This document shows positions 44,117 to 55,197 of a stretch of DNA of 64,000 nucleotides, piece by piece. Within the stretch, counting starts at the first letter, position 1. Every line of letters begins with the position of its first letter. Location of the stretch: NCBI GenBank assembly GCA_025667525.1, contig CM046879.1, positions 383,617,039 through 383,681,038 on the forward strand. Direction: 5' to 3'. This DNA is from Glebionis coronaria (taxonomy: Eukaryota; Streptophyta; Magnoliopsida; Asterales; Asteraceae). The notes under the pieces are model-generated. The model was not told the origin of the DNA. It made no database searches and was given only the letters and a program-made list of their open reading frames with translations. The position numbers and the translations under genes are program-made.

Positions 44117-45681
44117 TAATAACTAGATTTTACTCAGTTAAAAAGTTCGTTGAAATCGGTGTCTAATCGAATTGATTACTGGTTAAAGTGCGACTCAGTC
44201 GTTTTTTGGTGGAAAACAAATATATTGGTCGTTGTAGTAAAATTAAATTGCAAGACTTAAAGTAAATGACAAGTAATTAAAACTAAAACTAATTAAAAAG
44301 TAATTGTGAAAAATTTACAAACTTTTAAAAGTAAATGACGTAAAATTAATGCTTGACGAAAAGTAAAATTTGAAAACCTAAAATAATGCAAACTTGAAAC
44401 TTAAACTAAGGCAAAATAATAAAACAAAACCTACTGTCGGAATACCCTCCATCAGAATCCCATCGGAATCCGATCGGAATGTGACAAAGTAATCCCGTCG
44501 GAATGTTGGTCGGAATCCAGATCGGAATGAAGATTCAAAAATCCTATCAGAATAACAACTCACCTATCGGAATACCAAACAAACACCCTCGTCGGAATCC
44601 TAATCGGAGTCCCAGTCGGAATGCAAAACCCTTTTCTGATGGGGGGTAATCGGAATGCTACCAAAAGGGAATGCTGGTCGGAATCTCAAAGCCCCTTTCC
44701 GACAGTGGTGATCGGAATACAGTAGGATATAGTAAATAAGCAAAACAAAATAAGCTATGAACCAAATAAGAACTCAACTAAAAACTTAACCCAAAACACG
44801 TATAAGAAAAAGCTAATAAGCTAAAATTTAAAAAATTTCAAAAACACTAAATAATAAAATATTAAAAAAAGGACTTTTTTTATAAAAAAATAACTTTTAT
44901 AAACACTTAAGTAAATTTAAGAAAGACACAAATAAGCTATAAAATCAATTATCCAAAACAATCAAAAACATAAAACATAACACTTAATCAAATAAGCATA
45001 ACAATAAGCACATAAACATAGAGACTAAGCAAAACAAGAAAGGTAGAATGAGAGATTTATAAAAACTTGATTAAAAATAAGATTCAATAACAAAATTAAA
45101 AGACTTACTTGGAATTAAAGGCAAGAAATTAAAGGTGAAAGACAAGGAAATTAAATGACAATTAAGTAAATGACATGAAAATTAAAGGTGGAAGAAATAT
45201 GTGTCAAATAGTCAACACCTCCTAATGTGACATTAGGAGGGTATTTATAGGAGATTAGGGAGGTTAGCATGTGTTGCTCCTTTCTTTCTTTCCTCGTCTT
45301 TTCGTCTTCTAAATTCTTCGACTTTTTCGACTTTGTCTCGGGATTAATTAAACTCGTCTTATAATTTCTTCATTTATTAGACTTGAGTTCTTCGACTTTA
45401 TTAAACTTCCATCTTTAGACTTTTTCTTCGATAAATCTTCAGAATAGGCCTTGGACTTCCGTTCTTTTTGCACTCTTTATCTTTCGACTTCATCTTTTGT
45501 CTTTTTCTTTGATAAAAGCTCGTGAAAGTCCGTGTTTTCTTCCCTTTTCACATTTTAGTCCTAAATCACAACAAAAACACAAACCACGCATAATTCCGAC
45601 ATTTACGACATCAAATACACGTTTTGGCTTGGTAATTAATATAATTAAGTGGTAAAAGGATAAGTGTTTTCACACTTATTA
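44117..45681 (-). repeat. Athila-3 3' LTR (minus strand)
   Basis: Its reverse complement aligns with the Athila-1 LTR from the start (AATAAGTGTGAAAACAC) through the GTGATTTAGGAC region and TATA box (45241-45250) to GAGTAAAATCTAGTTATTA at the end. Its termini read TAAT...ATTA instead of TGAT...ATCA. In place of the palindrome array there is an ATTCCGA-rich array (44437-44712). Confidence 0.82.
44437..44712 (-). repeat. ATTCCGA-rich array in Athila-3 LTR
   Basis: About sixteen TCGGAATs (ATTCCGA on the minus strand) spaced 8-40 bp apart, at the place where Athila-1 has its palindrome array. Confidence 0.8.
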
Positions 45682-46214
45682 AATCCCCTGCACTTGACCA
45701 TTGCAATGTCCTCATGCAATGCATTAGTTACAAAGCAAGTTTTACATTTTCCATCACAATCAATCCACATTGGCCTTTATTAAAGAGACAAAATATTTAA
45801 AGGAAGAAAACTAGTAAAAAGATCAAAAACTTACCTTGGGGTTTTGGAATGTCATAAATGATTATCACCCTCAAGTTTCACATTCCCCATACCAAGCTTA
45901 AAAACGAGATCATTGTTATTATAAGTTAGCAAACTATCACAAACTCATGTGGGCCAATTATTTACTTAGACTCCCTTATTCCTAGGTGTATCTCTTATAT
46001 TTTATTATTGTCTTAAATGATCACGAGGATGCATTGTTGACTTATTTCGATAGTTATTTAGGCTGAAAATAAAGTAGGACGATTTAATCAATAGTTACCT
46101 AAAGGACAAAATCTTTTAAAACTGCTTCTCGGGACCTCATAAAGTTCATATCTTGGCATAACTCGCTTCACGATTTGAGACCTTTCTCGGATCGATATTT
46201 GGCAGCGACTTCAT
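45682..46214 (-). mobile_element. Athila-3 internal 3' end, truncated
   Basis: On the minus strand this reads AAGTGCAGGGGATT (purine tract) next to the LTR, preceded by the same non-coding text as Athila-1 14715-15238, including the conserved module (about 45895-46035). It stops at 46214 (GCGACTTCAT) where a copia LTR begins; the sequence TTCAT is the expected target duplication. The rest of the element is presumably beyond the window. Confidence 0.8.
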
Positions 46215-46468
46215 TGTTGATCCCAAACTTAGATCGATTTAGCTTTATGTATACGAGATTAGATCAAGTTATACACGTAGAGAAACCTTTGTATATGTAT
46301 AAAGTAATCTATGTGTTATGCGGAATTAACACTTAAACAAGAACACACAAAGATGTAAACAAACTTTCACTTGATTGAATATAACGAACTTGCTTACAAT
46401 GAAAGTGTTTAACGTATGAAAAATTATATTGAACAATAACCTAAAGGTCTTCTTTTATAGACATAAGA
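46215..46468 (-). repeat. Copia-3: piece of a Copia-2-type LTR (minus strand)
   Basis: TGTTGATCCCAAAC is the reverse complement of the Copia-2 LTR end, and the alignment continues to the TATA box (46452-46459), including the TGTGTTCTTGTTTAAGT and ATTCCGCATAA segments. It is cut at 46468 by gypsy LTR B; TAAGA (46464-46468) is the expected target duplication. Confidence 0.82.
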
Positions 46469-49400
46469 TGTAACACCCCCAAATTTATGGAACTCAATAC
46501 AGCGGAAGACTCGTTGGTGTTACGGGATAGCACATTACTCACATCATAGACAACGCATAAAAATCGCGTCGTTTAATAATAAATCATTTCCATTCATAAA
46601 CATCAAAGTTACATCGGTCCCAAGTCATTATATTTCATACAAAGTTTTACAAAGTATTTGAATGGAAAAATATTGTTTAAGTGCGGGCCATGAATTCTTG
46701 TCGTCTTCCCGAGAATTACCTTCAAGTACCTGAGATAAAACATGTTAAAAGAAAAGGTCAGCGATAACGCCGAGTGAATTCATAGAGTTTAATAAATTCC
46801 ATCAATATAACTTTGGTATAAAATTATTACCAAAAATCATTTCGTACAAATCATTGTAATAGGCCATAGAATAGCCAAAATCATTTTAAACAAATCTTTA
46901 TCAAAATCATAATATAGGCATTTGCCTTAAAAATCATTATACGAGCCAATGTCGTAAAAACATCATACAATACGTTTTACAACGTTGTATAGATTAAATA
47001 AAAACCGTTATATAAATATGGTTATGAAAACCAAAACACGAACATAATATCAATAGTATGACCCTGTATTGCTAGTCAGGCAATACATCGTAATTCGGTG
47101 CGTCTAGTAGTATTTCGTTAACTGGATTATTATAAGCCGCATGACATTGTTACCTTACTAAACCAACAACGGGTAGCTAACCCGATACTCAATTTGCCCA
47201 TCTAAAGTAGCGTGTCGTCACAAAGGTCACGCTATAGAAATCTTCTCATACATAAATTCTCTTACCAATCAATGTGGCACGACGGGGATCAACCGTCAAG
47301 GCGCGAACTGGGGTGATCGTCCCCAAATAGTACTATTATATGCATAAGCGTTTACCAACTCCTAGTAGTTCACAATTCATGCTAATGGGACTTTTAGTGA
47401 CATAACCTAACTTTAATAATCCATTTTATTTCATCTATCAGGTCCTTTAATCATTTATCGGGTCATACAATCGGGTCATACAATCATTCGGGTCCAAATC
47501 AATAAACAAACAATCGGGACAAATGGTGTCCTATTTTATAAAAACTAACATGTTATCTCCCTCGCGAGTTTATAAAACATTTCATAAAAACATTTAAAAG
47601 AGTGCGAGGCTATGAACTCACGTTGATGTGGGAAGACGGGTTATCGGCAATTCGGATGTACGGTACGTGCTTCAATCACGGAAACCTAGACAAATAATAC
47701 TCGTCTTAGACTCATGTCCAATGACTTTATAAAAATAACAATTATGTATACATATGATGATTATATATATGATGATCAAGTGGGTTTACATATTCCCTTT
47801 TTACTCATTTTAGTGTTTACGTATTGGTATCTTTTTACTAGTTTACTAGTTTTACCTATTTACGTGTTTTAAGTCCAATAAACTTATTATAAGTTCTTTA
47901 ACTTGTATTAATCCATGTTATACTTATATTATCAGTATCTACACTTTACAAGTTGGGCCTAAATGGGTTAAGCCCAATAAATAAGTTTATAAGTGTTTTA
48001 GTCAATTTTGTTGTTTTATTAGTCCAATAACGTTAACGTAGCCCGTTAATGTCCGTATGTTATATAGTTTGGGTTTTATCGGTTTTTACTTGTTATACAT
48101 GTTCATATATCAGTATATAAGTTTTATAAAGTTCACATTAGACGGGTCCAACCATCTGAGTTTTATTTAGCAAAAACGTTAATTTTACGGTAATAGCCGA
48201 AAAAGTCGTAAAAATCATGTTTATAGTTTTATAACTTATAAAACTTAACAAGTTACCATTTTTATAAAATGTCCACTTATTTACCATTGTACATACTTAT
48301 ATAAATGAAATATATAAGTTAGTGGGTTTTAATTTATATTTTATACTATTTTTATTTGAGTGCTTATATAATACTATTATACTTTAATTTCCAAAATCTG
48401 ATTTTTATTTTCATCTTCACCAAAACTGCCATATCTAGAGTTCCATATGGAGATAGAAGCTCAAATTTTTAACACATAAACTACATGATATTTGTTCCAT
48501 TTAACTCTACTATAGCTACTGTTGAATCATCCTCTAAGTAGTTTCTAAAAATCGTCCAAAACAATGAACTCAGATTTGTACTTTAAACTTGTTTTGATCA
48601 TATCTCACTCATTACAATGATTCCATTGCATGGCCAACTCTCACATGTGTACAAGACCCATAGCTTACTCAAAATGGATTCTAATTCATCATTTTATCAG
48701 TCTAACATGTGGTTCTTTACTGTTTTTATACAGCCTACCATTTAAACAAGATTTACCCATTTTACATGTAGTTTGTCCATCTTTTTAAGCATGTTTATCA
48801 ACACCAAATCCCCACACAATATTTTTAATAATAATTCATCATCATATACATATACATAAGTAAAAGAAATACAAGTTTACATAATCAAAAATAACAAGAG
48901 GATGAGGATGACAATCTTTATACCACCAAGTTGATGTAGGTTGTGACTTGGACATGGATTTTGATGGAGAAACTTGTGGATAACCAGGACCATCTTCAAG
49001 ACCACCATTCTTCATGAACACCTTGTGGAAAATCAGCCCTAATACTCCATGGAAACTCCTCCTTGAATGTTATAATCACCACCAATCAATAGGGTTTCAA
49101 AAGGGACATCTTTTTGTGTAAGATTAACATAGAATTCATGGATGAATTTTGATCAATGGTGGTGGTTCATGGTGAAAGTGGACGGCAAAGGAAAGAGGGA
49201 GAGAGTGTTTGTGTGAGTTTTGCATGTGTGAAATGAAGCTAATGATAATGGTGGAGTGGTTTAGCTAGTTTTGGTGGGCGGAAAGCTTCATTGTGAAGCT
49301 AAGTTACATGTGTAACTTAGTTTCATGTAACTTGGACACCTAAGGGGTGTTGTGGCCGGTTATAGTGGGGGTGGGACAAGTGTCCCACTTGTCTCATCCC

Positions 49401-49905
49401 CATTTATTTACGGGTACTCCTCGATTCTAGTTTCCTCGATTTGCGTGCCTTCGGGTCGTTTTAAGAAAAACGTTTTTATAAATTATGAATCAACGGCACA
49501 AAACGAATCCAATAAAAATTGTTTCATCAAAAACGGAGTTCGAAAACGTAAATACGTAATCCTAAGGTTTCCGGTTTAGTCGTAAAGGACGTTAAAATAA
49601 AATCGTAAGTCCTAGTCTCTTCTCGTAAATTTGTGAGTTTATGAACTAACACAAATTTAAAACTCCAAAATAATATTCGCAGATAAATTTATTTTTTTGA
49701 AATGTCGGACTGTCACCAAAGACGGTGTATGTAAACGTAAGCACGTAACGTTGAATCCTTCGGTTTAGACGTAGTCGATGCTACTTTAAGATGTAAATCC
49801 AAATTACTTCCCAAAAATAAGTGAGTTCATAAGATAACATTAAAATAATATTTTTAAATAATATTTGTGAATAAAATATCAACCATAAATTGACGGATTG
49901 TCACA
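46469..49905 (-). repeat. Gypsy LTR B (3' LTR of copy B)
   Basis: 3437 bp, TGTAACACCCCC...GGATTGTCACA on the plus strand, aligning end to end with LTRs A and C. Relative to LTR C it shows about 1% difference by eye. It contains the hairpin at 49364-49404. The ORF at 49352-49579 recurs in LTR C only because the DNA is nearly identical. Confidence 0.9.
49364..49404. other. Long hairpin in gypsy LTR B
   Basis: 49364-49382 pairs with 49386-49404 around TCC, 19 pairs including three G-T. The LTR C equivalent is 58095-58135; LTR A folds at 7417-7458 with changed but still paired bases. Confidence 0.6.
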
Positions 49906-49943
49906 GCATTTACCCCTAAACAAGATCTTTGTCCTCAAAGATC
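49906..49943 (-). other. Polypurine tract and adjoining GAGGAC-loop hairpin (copy B)
   Basis: On the minus strand GATCTTTG-AGGA-CAAAGATC is followed by TTGTTTAGGGGTAAATGC and then the LTR start TGTGACAATCC. Copy C has the same at 58637-58674. Confidence 0.75.
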
Positions 49944-50812
49944 ATCTTACCTTACTACTCGCTTCTTATAGAGTTAAAGCCATGTGGGTATTTCCTCCAC
50001 ATTCGGTCTTTTCTCACAAGTGTAATTCATTACAATACGCGAGTTTCATCAAACATAGCTACGGGAATAAGATCAGGCTTAATGTTGACTTACTTTCTCT
50101 ATCCATGATATTTACGGGTTTTTGATAAATGCAACTTTTCGCCGATCTAAACTTTATTAAGAAGAATTCAGATTTTCACTTGATAGATATTCCATCAAGT
50201 TCGATATACGAAACATATTTCACGCAGCTCTTGAAGTCCTAGGGTAGATCCAACTTATATGCCTTTCAATCCCAACTTTTACATCATCTCAATGGTCCCA
50301 TACTACGGGGACTTATATCCCATGATTTGTCAGATCATTAATTCATTTCTCCAAGGTTAAATTTTTGGCATAACTTCGCTACCCATCTGGCACTTCAAGA
50401 TCTACATTTCATATTCACATAACCTCCTGCCCACTACCGGCAGTCAATAATCAGATCCTAATTTCAACAATCTTTTCAGGTCTCACGGGTCGAGTATTTT
50501 GCAAGGTTAGGTTCGCCATCACAGGAAACCTTAAACCTAAAATACATGTCCAACTCACAGTGCGTGTATGGCGGGTGTGTTTATCTCAACTCCTGCTTAC
50601 AGATGCTCTAGTTTCTAAATCTTAACAAGATTCGATCTAGATCCTAATACGATAGTTAACAATGATAATCTCTCCAAAGGAAAACGACTATACGGTCTAT
50701 CACCAAAGGTCAATCATTCAAACATAAAATAGTGCTTATAGTATTTTGTATCGTTACTTTACCTCGTCCCTTCGATTGGGGTGGTACACAGTACTCTCAT
50801 CAAGATTCGTTC

Positions 50813-51031
50813 TTAATGAATTCTGAGCAAATCTCTAGAAATTCGATGCGAAGCGAGGATCTTGATAGAGATGATCGATACAGGCACACCATGTTTACAT
50901 AACTCCTTTAAATACAAAAGAGTCAATTTCTTCATTAAGAATTTATTATTAACAGGAATGATATTAGCAGATTTGGTCAGTCTGTCGACGATGACCCAAA
51001 TCGAATCAAATTCAGATGATGACCTTTGCAA
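50813..51031 (-). pseudogene. Ty3/gypsy integrase core fragment (copy B)
   Basis: Same 72-codon ORF as copy A: DSIWVIVDRLTKSANIIPV contains the first catalytic aspartate, followed by KELCKHGVPVSIISIKILASHR, where the second aspartate motif is missing. Downstream minus-strand text (LDESTVYHPNRR after the stop) is still recognisable as the next integrase block, of TAYHPxTDGQ type, so the whole integrase decayed in place. Confidence 0.75.
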
Positions 51032-51805
51032 TAACTAGATGTTTACTAATGTATGAGGCGGTGTCTGCCTTCATAATTTGCCGTTAGTACAACTTCTTCA
51101 GACAAAGATACTTCTAGTCATAAATGACATAAATAGAATATTTATACTTACAAATTCCAATCATAACTATATCTCACAATCCTCCATATTTAGATAATCA
51201 CAAGTGGACTTTTATACATTTAACGCTATCGGCTTCTCAATTCTAATGGTTCACATTATCCGCGGACCCCTTTTTATTATTTATATTATCCTTCTTACAA
51301 ACATCCTTTATTTTTAAATCGTTCGGTAATTTATTTTGCACCTTCATTATTAAGGAATATGTCCTAATTGGTTCTTTATCATTTCTATATTATGTGTCAG
51401 TATCTACATTCATTAAAAATTTCTTTCTTCACATTTTCTAAGTTTTAGTTTCTTCTCAACTGTTATTTTTATCTGTTTTACTCAATCCGACGTTTAAAGC
51501 GTCGATAATTATTACAACTAATTAAATATTAAATATTCAATTTTTATGAAATGTAAACGTAAAGATTTTAAATTTCTTAGTTCGACCAATTATATAAAAT
51601 GTTCAAAAATAAATTTGAATTTAATTAACAAGATTTTTGGTTGATTTATCGAAAATAATTAATAAGATTCGTAAATGTTTGAAAAATCTTTGGTTATACT
51701 TTGGTCAAAATTTTCTTAGTTAAAAGCAAAAAGTGTCGTTTCAAATGTCTAGTCATAAATTATATAGTTTCCTAAATTCTTCTTAAGTTGTCTAAAAGCA
51801 CACAC

Positions 51806-51826
51806 AAACATTTACCCCTAAACAGG
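51806..51826 (-). other. Internal duplicate of the gypsy polypurine tract (copy B)
   Basis: TCCTGTTTAGGGGTAAATG on the minus strand repeats the 3' polypurine tract of copy C exactly over 19 bases, about 1.9 kb upstream of it, between RT and integrase. It also occurs at about 1065-1085 (A) and 60537-60557 (C). Confidence 0.7.
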
Positions 51827-52134
51827 AGTTTAGTTAAATGTTTTGGTTATAAGGGAATAATCCCTTAAAATCCTTTGTTAAAACATTTGTTAAAACATAT
51901 TTCCACTTTCTTTTTAGTATAACTCAAAGTCTTAAATGACTTCTAAATTTTAGAGAGTCAATTTATATTCCATTATCTATTAATCACACGGTTAAATCAT
52001 GTAAAGGATTAAGTCTTAAGTCTTATGTTAAATATTCAAGGTACAAGTTTTAATTGTTCGGCCAATTCAGGGAAATCTATAATTAATTTTTAACTCATTC
52101 TTATTCTTATAAACAAATAAATGGTCCTTAATGA

Positions 52135-52550
52135 TCTCAAGCATGAATTTTATCAATTTACAGCCTACACACGAGATTCACCAAATTTATGAATACTACA
52201 TGTGCATTAGTCAATCCAAACGGCATCACGTGAAACTCATAACGTTCATTACAAGTACCGGATGTAGTGATTGGAATAGATAATCTCTTTCGTAGATGCG
52301 AAGTTTGAGGATAACCATGCCATGGATCAAATCTTTAAAACATACACTAGAACCTTGTAAATGATCGAACAAATCTTCCATTTCGAGTTATGGATATCGC
52401 TTTCGACTGTCAATTTACTCAGTCACAGTAATCTATAAATATAAGGAATGATATCACCATAGCTCTTCATGATGACAGGCTTGGTATAATAAAATCTTTT
52501 TCTGACAAATCTCTCAGTGGTACAGTAATTCCTTAAATTCAGATGGTGCT
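52135..52550 (-). pseudogene. Ty3/gypsy reverse transcriptase remnant (copy B)
   Basis: The minus strand reads APSEFKEL (from 52549), MEDLFDHLQGSSV, then YEFHVMPFGLTNA in another frame, all classic gypsy RT segments. The following DKF block leads to IIKDHL where the catalytic FxDD should be, so the first aspartate reads lysine. Several stops and frame changes intervene. Identified by reading the reverse complement; the boundaries are approximate. Confidence 0.7.
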
Positions 52551-54386
52551 GACGTACAGTGCACAAGCCACAAGTGCAGCACCAGAAATATAATCAATAC
52601 CAATTTCAACTTGCCTTAATGGCGAAAGTCTAGGTAATTTACCAACAAATACCTCCCAAAGTTTCAGTTAACGTAAACATCTTTTAATAAATTCATATTA
52701 GGTTCTTTCTAGATTATAATATCTATGACTAGTTCACAACCATTCACGGTATAATTTCAAGTCATCCATCAAGAATTATTTAGATCACTTTTGATAATCA
52801 ACATCTTATCATTTAGGGGAATTCTATTCGAGTTCCCATTAATTAAGACAATGTCGTCATGTAATAATCAATCAATCCATTCCACTGGCACTATCAACCT
52901 TCCAGTTTTATTGTCGTCGATAAGATGTGAATTTCTCAAAAGAATAATAATAACTCATAATCCTTCGCAAATTCAAGGATATATGGAGACACAACTTTCA
53001 TCTAAAGAGTAAGGTCAACGCATAATCTACACGAGAGAATTTCAAATCAGATACAGACGAAAACATTTAATGAATATGAATATATCCCATGTTTTCATAA
53101 TTTGAGTACGCACTCGAAAGCTCCTCGGATCGTTACCCAGGTCATTCAAATGAAATCAAATCAAAAGGAATGATAGGAACGTCGATACATCCAATCGGGT
53201 ATCAATACTCGGTAATCAGATACTTTTCTAAGAATCTTACCACGAGAGAATTGGACAAAAAAGAATTGTCAATTATCAAATAAGACAATTTCCACAGATG
53301 AGTAAATTCGACTCAGAAGAATAGATGCTACAGGCACATATGTAGGTGTCCCTAACACTATGTCCTTATTTTTCACTTCTTGCAGATCTCCTAAAATTTA
53401 ATCTTTCACAATCTTCAAAGAAAATGTAGTGTTTATTCATTGGTTTTATGGTGACTACTAATCAGCCTTGCATGGTCCATTCCAAATTGTATGTAGGCGC
53501 GCAACTATATACAATTTCAAGATTAACGATGCAATACTCAGTTCGTCAAAATTTTATCATCATGTTTATAATAAAAACATTTTCATGCTTAATTCTTAAA
53601 TAAGAATCAGAAATAAATTTACAAAGATTTTCTTTGTTATGAAAACAATTAAGTTTTTCCAAGGTGTTTTATAAATGACTTCATTTCGATAACAATCACT
53701 TATACATCTCATTTTGAATAATCCTTATAGTGATGAAAATTAAATTTTCTCAAAGGATACGGTTTTATCTTTATAAAAACAATGAGTGATCTGCAGAAGA
53801 GTGATGAAAGCTTGTTCACCAAGAACTAACTACAATATAATAGGAAATAAGCTTAGCCAAATAATCTTGAGGTTCATGACCTCGATGGCACTCACGAAGA
53901 ATAATTCACAACGTAACTCAATTCGAGATGAGTACTTGTTCAATGGTTGCATCACTAATGCGAGCATTAGGAAGAAGCAAGAAAAGATAGATAACATCGA
54001 TACATGTAGAATTTAGCAATCAAAGGTAGTCTTTTTCATTAATCACAAACAAGTCAAAATTGTACCGTAACACATTACGTGTCACTATGTCATACAATTC
54101 TCAGAACTCATCCTACCAACTGATATCTCAGTTAAGTTAGGGATATTTAAAAGATACCACAATGAATACTAATCTACAAGAGTCATTAGGTGTTCCACAT
54201 GTCCCGAAAGATCCATCGGTCCCAATTCAGAAGAAGACTTCTTCGATTTATTTGTTTGACACTGGGCATCCTTATAATTCCATAACAGAACTGAACGACT
54301 TCCTCTTAATAATCTCACATTCCATACGGGTTAAATTTTACTTTATTCAAGTTTCAACCAATTTATACTCAATTTGATATCCTACC

Positions 54387-54611
54387 TCATTTTCCAATAC
54401 TTTCAATCTTATTCATAAACCTTAATAGGGCAATAAAAGCTCGATATGAACAACACTTAATTTCCAATCCTATAGTTCTTACAACAACAATTATCAAATG
54501 AGTCACTAATATGAGATGACTCATACATTCAATTAGACTTCTCGGAAATGTATTAGTGGCATGAGGCTTTTGGGTACTGGTTCCAATGACAGCCTCAAGT
54601 AAAACATTCAC
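54387..54611 (-). other. Unassigned minus-strand ORF shared by copies B and C
   Basis: A 74-codon ORF (MNVLLEAVIGTSTQKPH...) in the gag zone of the element, repeated at 63176-63400 with three substitutions. I do not recognise it; it may be gag debris or chance preserved by recent duplication. Confidence 0.3.
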
Positions 54612-55180
54612 CCTTTCGATTTAAATTTAAGAATTGGATGACAACGAATCAGATGACATCTTTCTAGGTGGCAACGTTTTGTCAAACTCTACTCTATAAG
54701 GAAAGATCGTCATGACATCGATATCAGATTTAATCTCGCCAATTCTTTTTTTTTCAATTTCACAATCAACTAATATCTATACTTCTACGAATATCAACCA
54801 TTTGTTGGGAACATAAATATCCACAACTTGGTTTAAATCTAGGATAGCTAGAATTCCTACGAGAATAGCTTCGATTAATTTACTAGGGGATTTAGGGTTT
54901 CTTGTGACAATCTACGTCGTATAAATACCTCGTATAAATATCAAAATAATCATCTAACAATCATGTAATAAAATTACATCATATATATATATATAATCCA
55001 AGTTATATATATATTAAAATAACACTTCTCAGTGTGGCCTTGTCGGTAACTCGGCAATTCTTCGGCACCGTTATAGTCAAAAGATTTTTAGACATTTTGG
55101 GAAAAATGTTTATAGTTAAAAGATTTTGAAATGTTTTATTCAAAACCTTGGTTTTAAAAATCTTTCGTTCTCTATAACGA

Positions 55181-55194
55181 GAGCTCTGGTACCA
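55181..55194 (-). promoter_or_regulatory. Primer-binding site, initiator-Met type (copy B)
   Basis: TGGTACCAGAGCTC on the minus strand, three bases from LTR C; one base from the consensus initiator-Met site. It shows LTR C is the 5' LTR of internal region B. Confidence 0.85.
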
Positions 55195-55197
55195 AAC

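Larger units (their letters stand above)
49906..55197 (-). mobile_element. Gypsy copy B: decayed internal region (complete length)
   Basis: 5.3 kb between LTR B and LTR C. Reading the minus strand: primer site TGGTACCAGAGCTC (55181-55194), unreadable gag/protease zone, RT remnants (52135-52550), integrase remnants (50813-51031), and polypurine tract AGGGGTAAATGC (49906-49917) against LTR B. A perfect hairpin GATCTTTG-AGGA-CAAAGATC (49924-49943) lies just before that tract. A 60-bp stretch present in A and C is missing near 54272. No intact ORF longer than 80 codons belongs to pol. Confidence 0.85.

Noticed and set aside
49352..49579. 75-codon ORF in gypsy LTRs B and C (58083-58310; related 7425-7631)
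   Set aside because: On the strand opposite to the element and kept only by near-identity of the LTRs; no domain.
53786..54016. Plus-strand ORFs repeated in all gypsy copies (3045, 53786, 62515; 52791, 61520; 49898, 58629)
   Set aside because: Opposite to pol, short and without motifs; recurrence follows from the copies being related.
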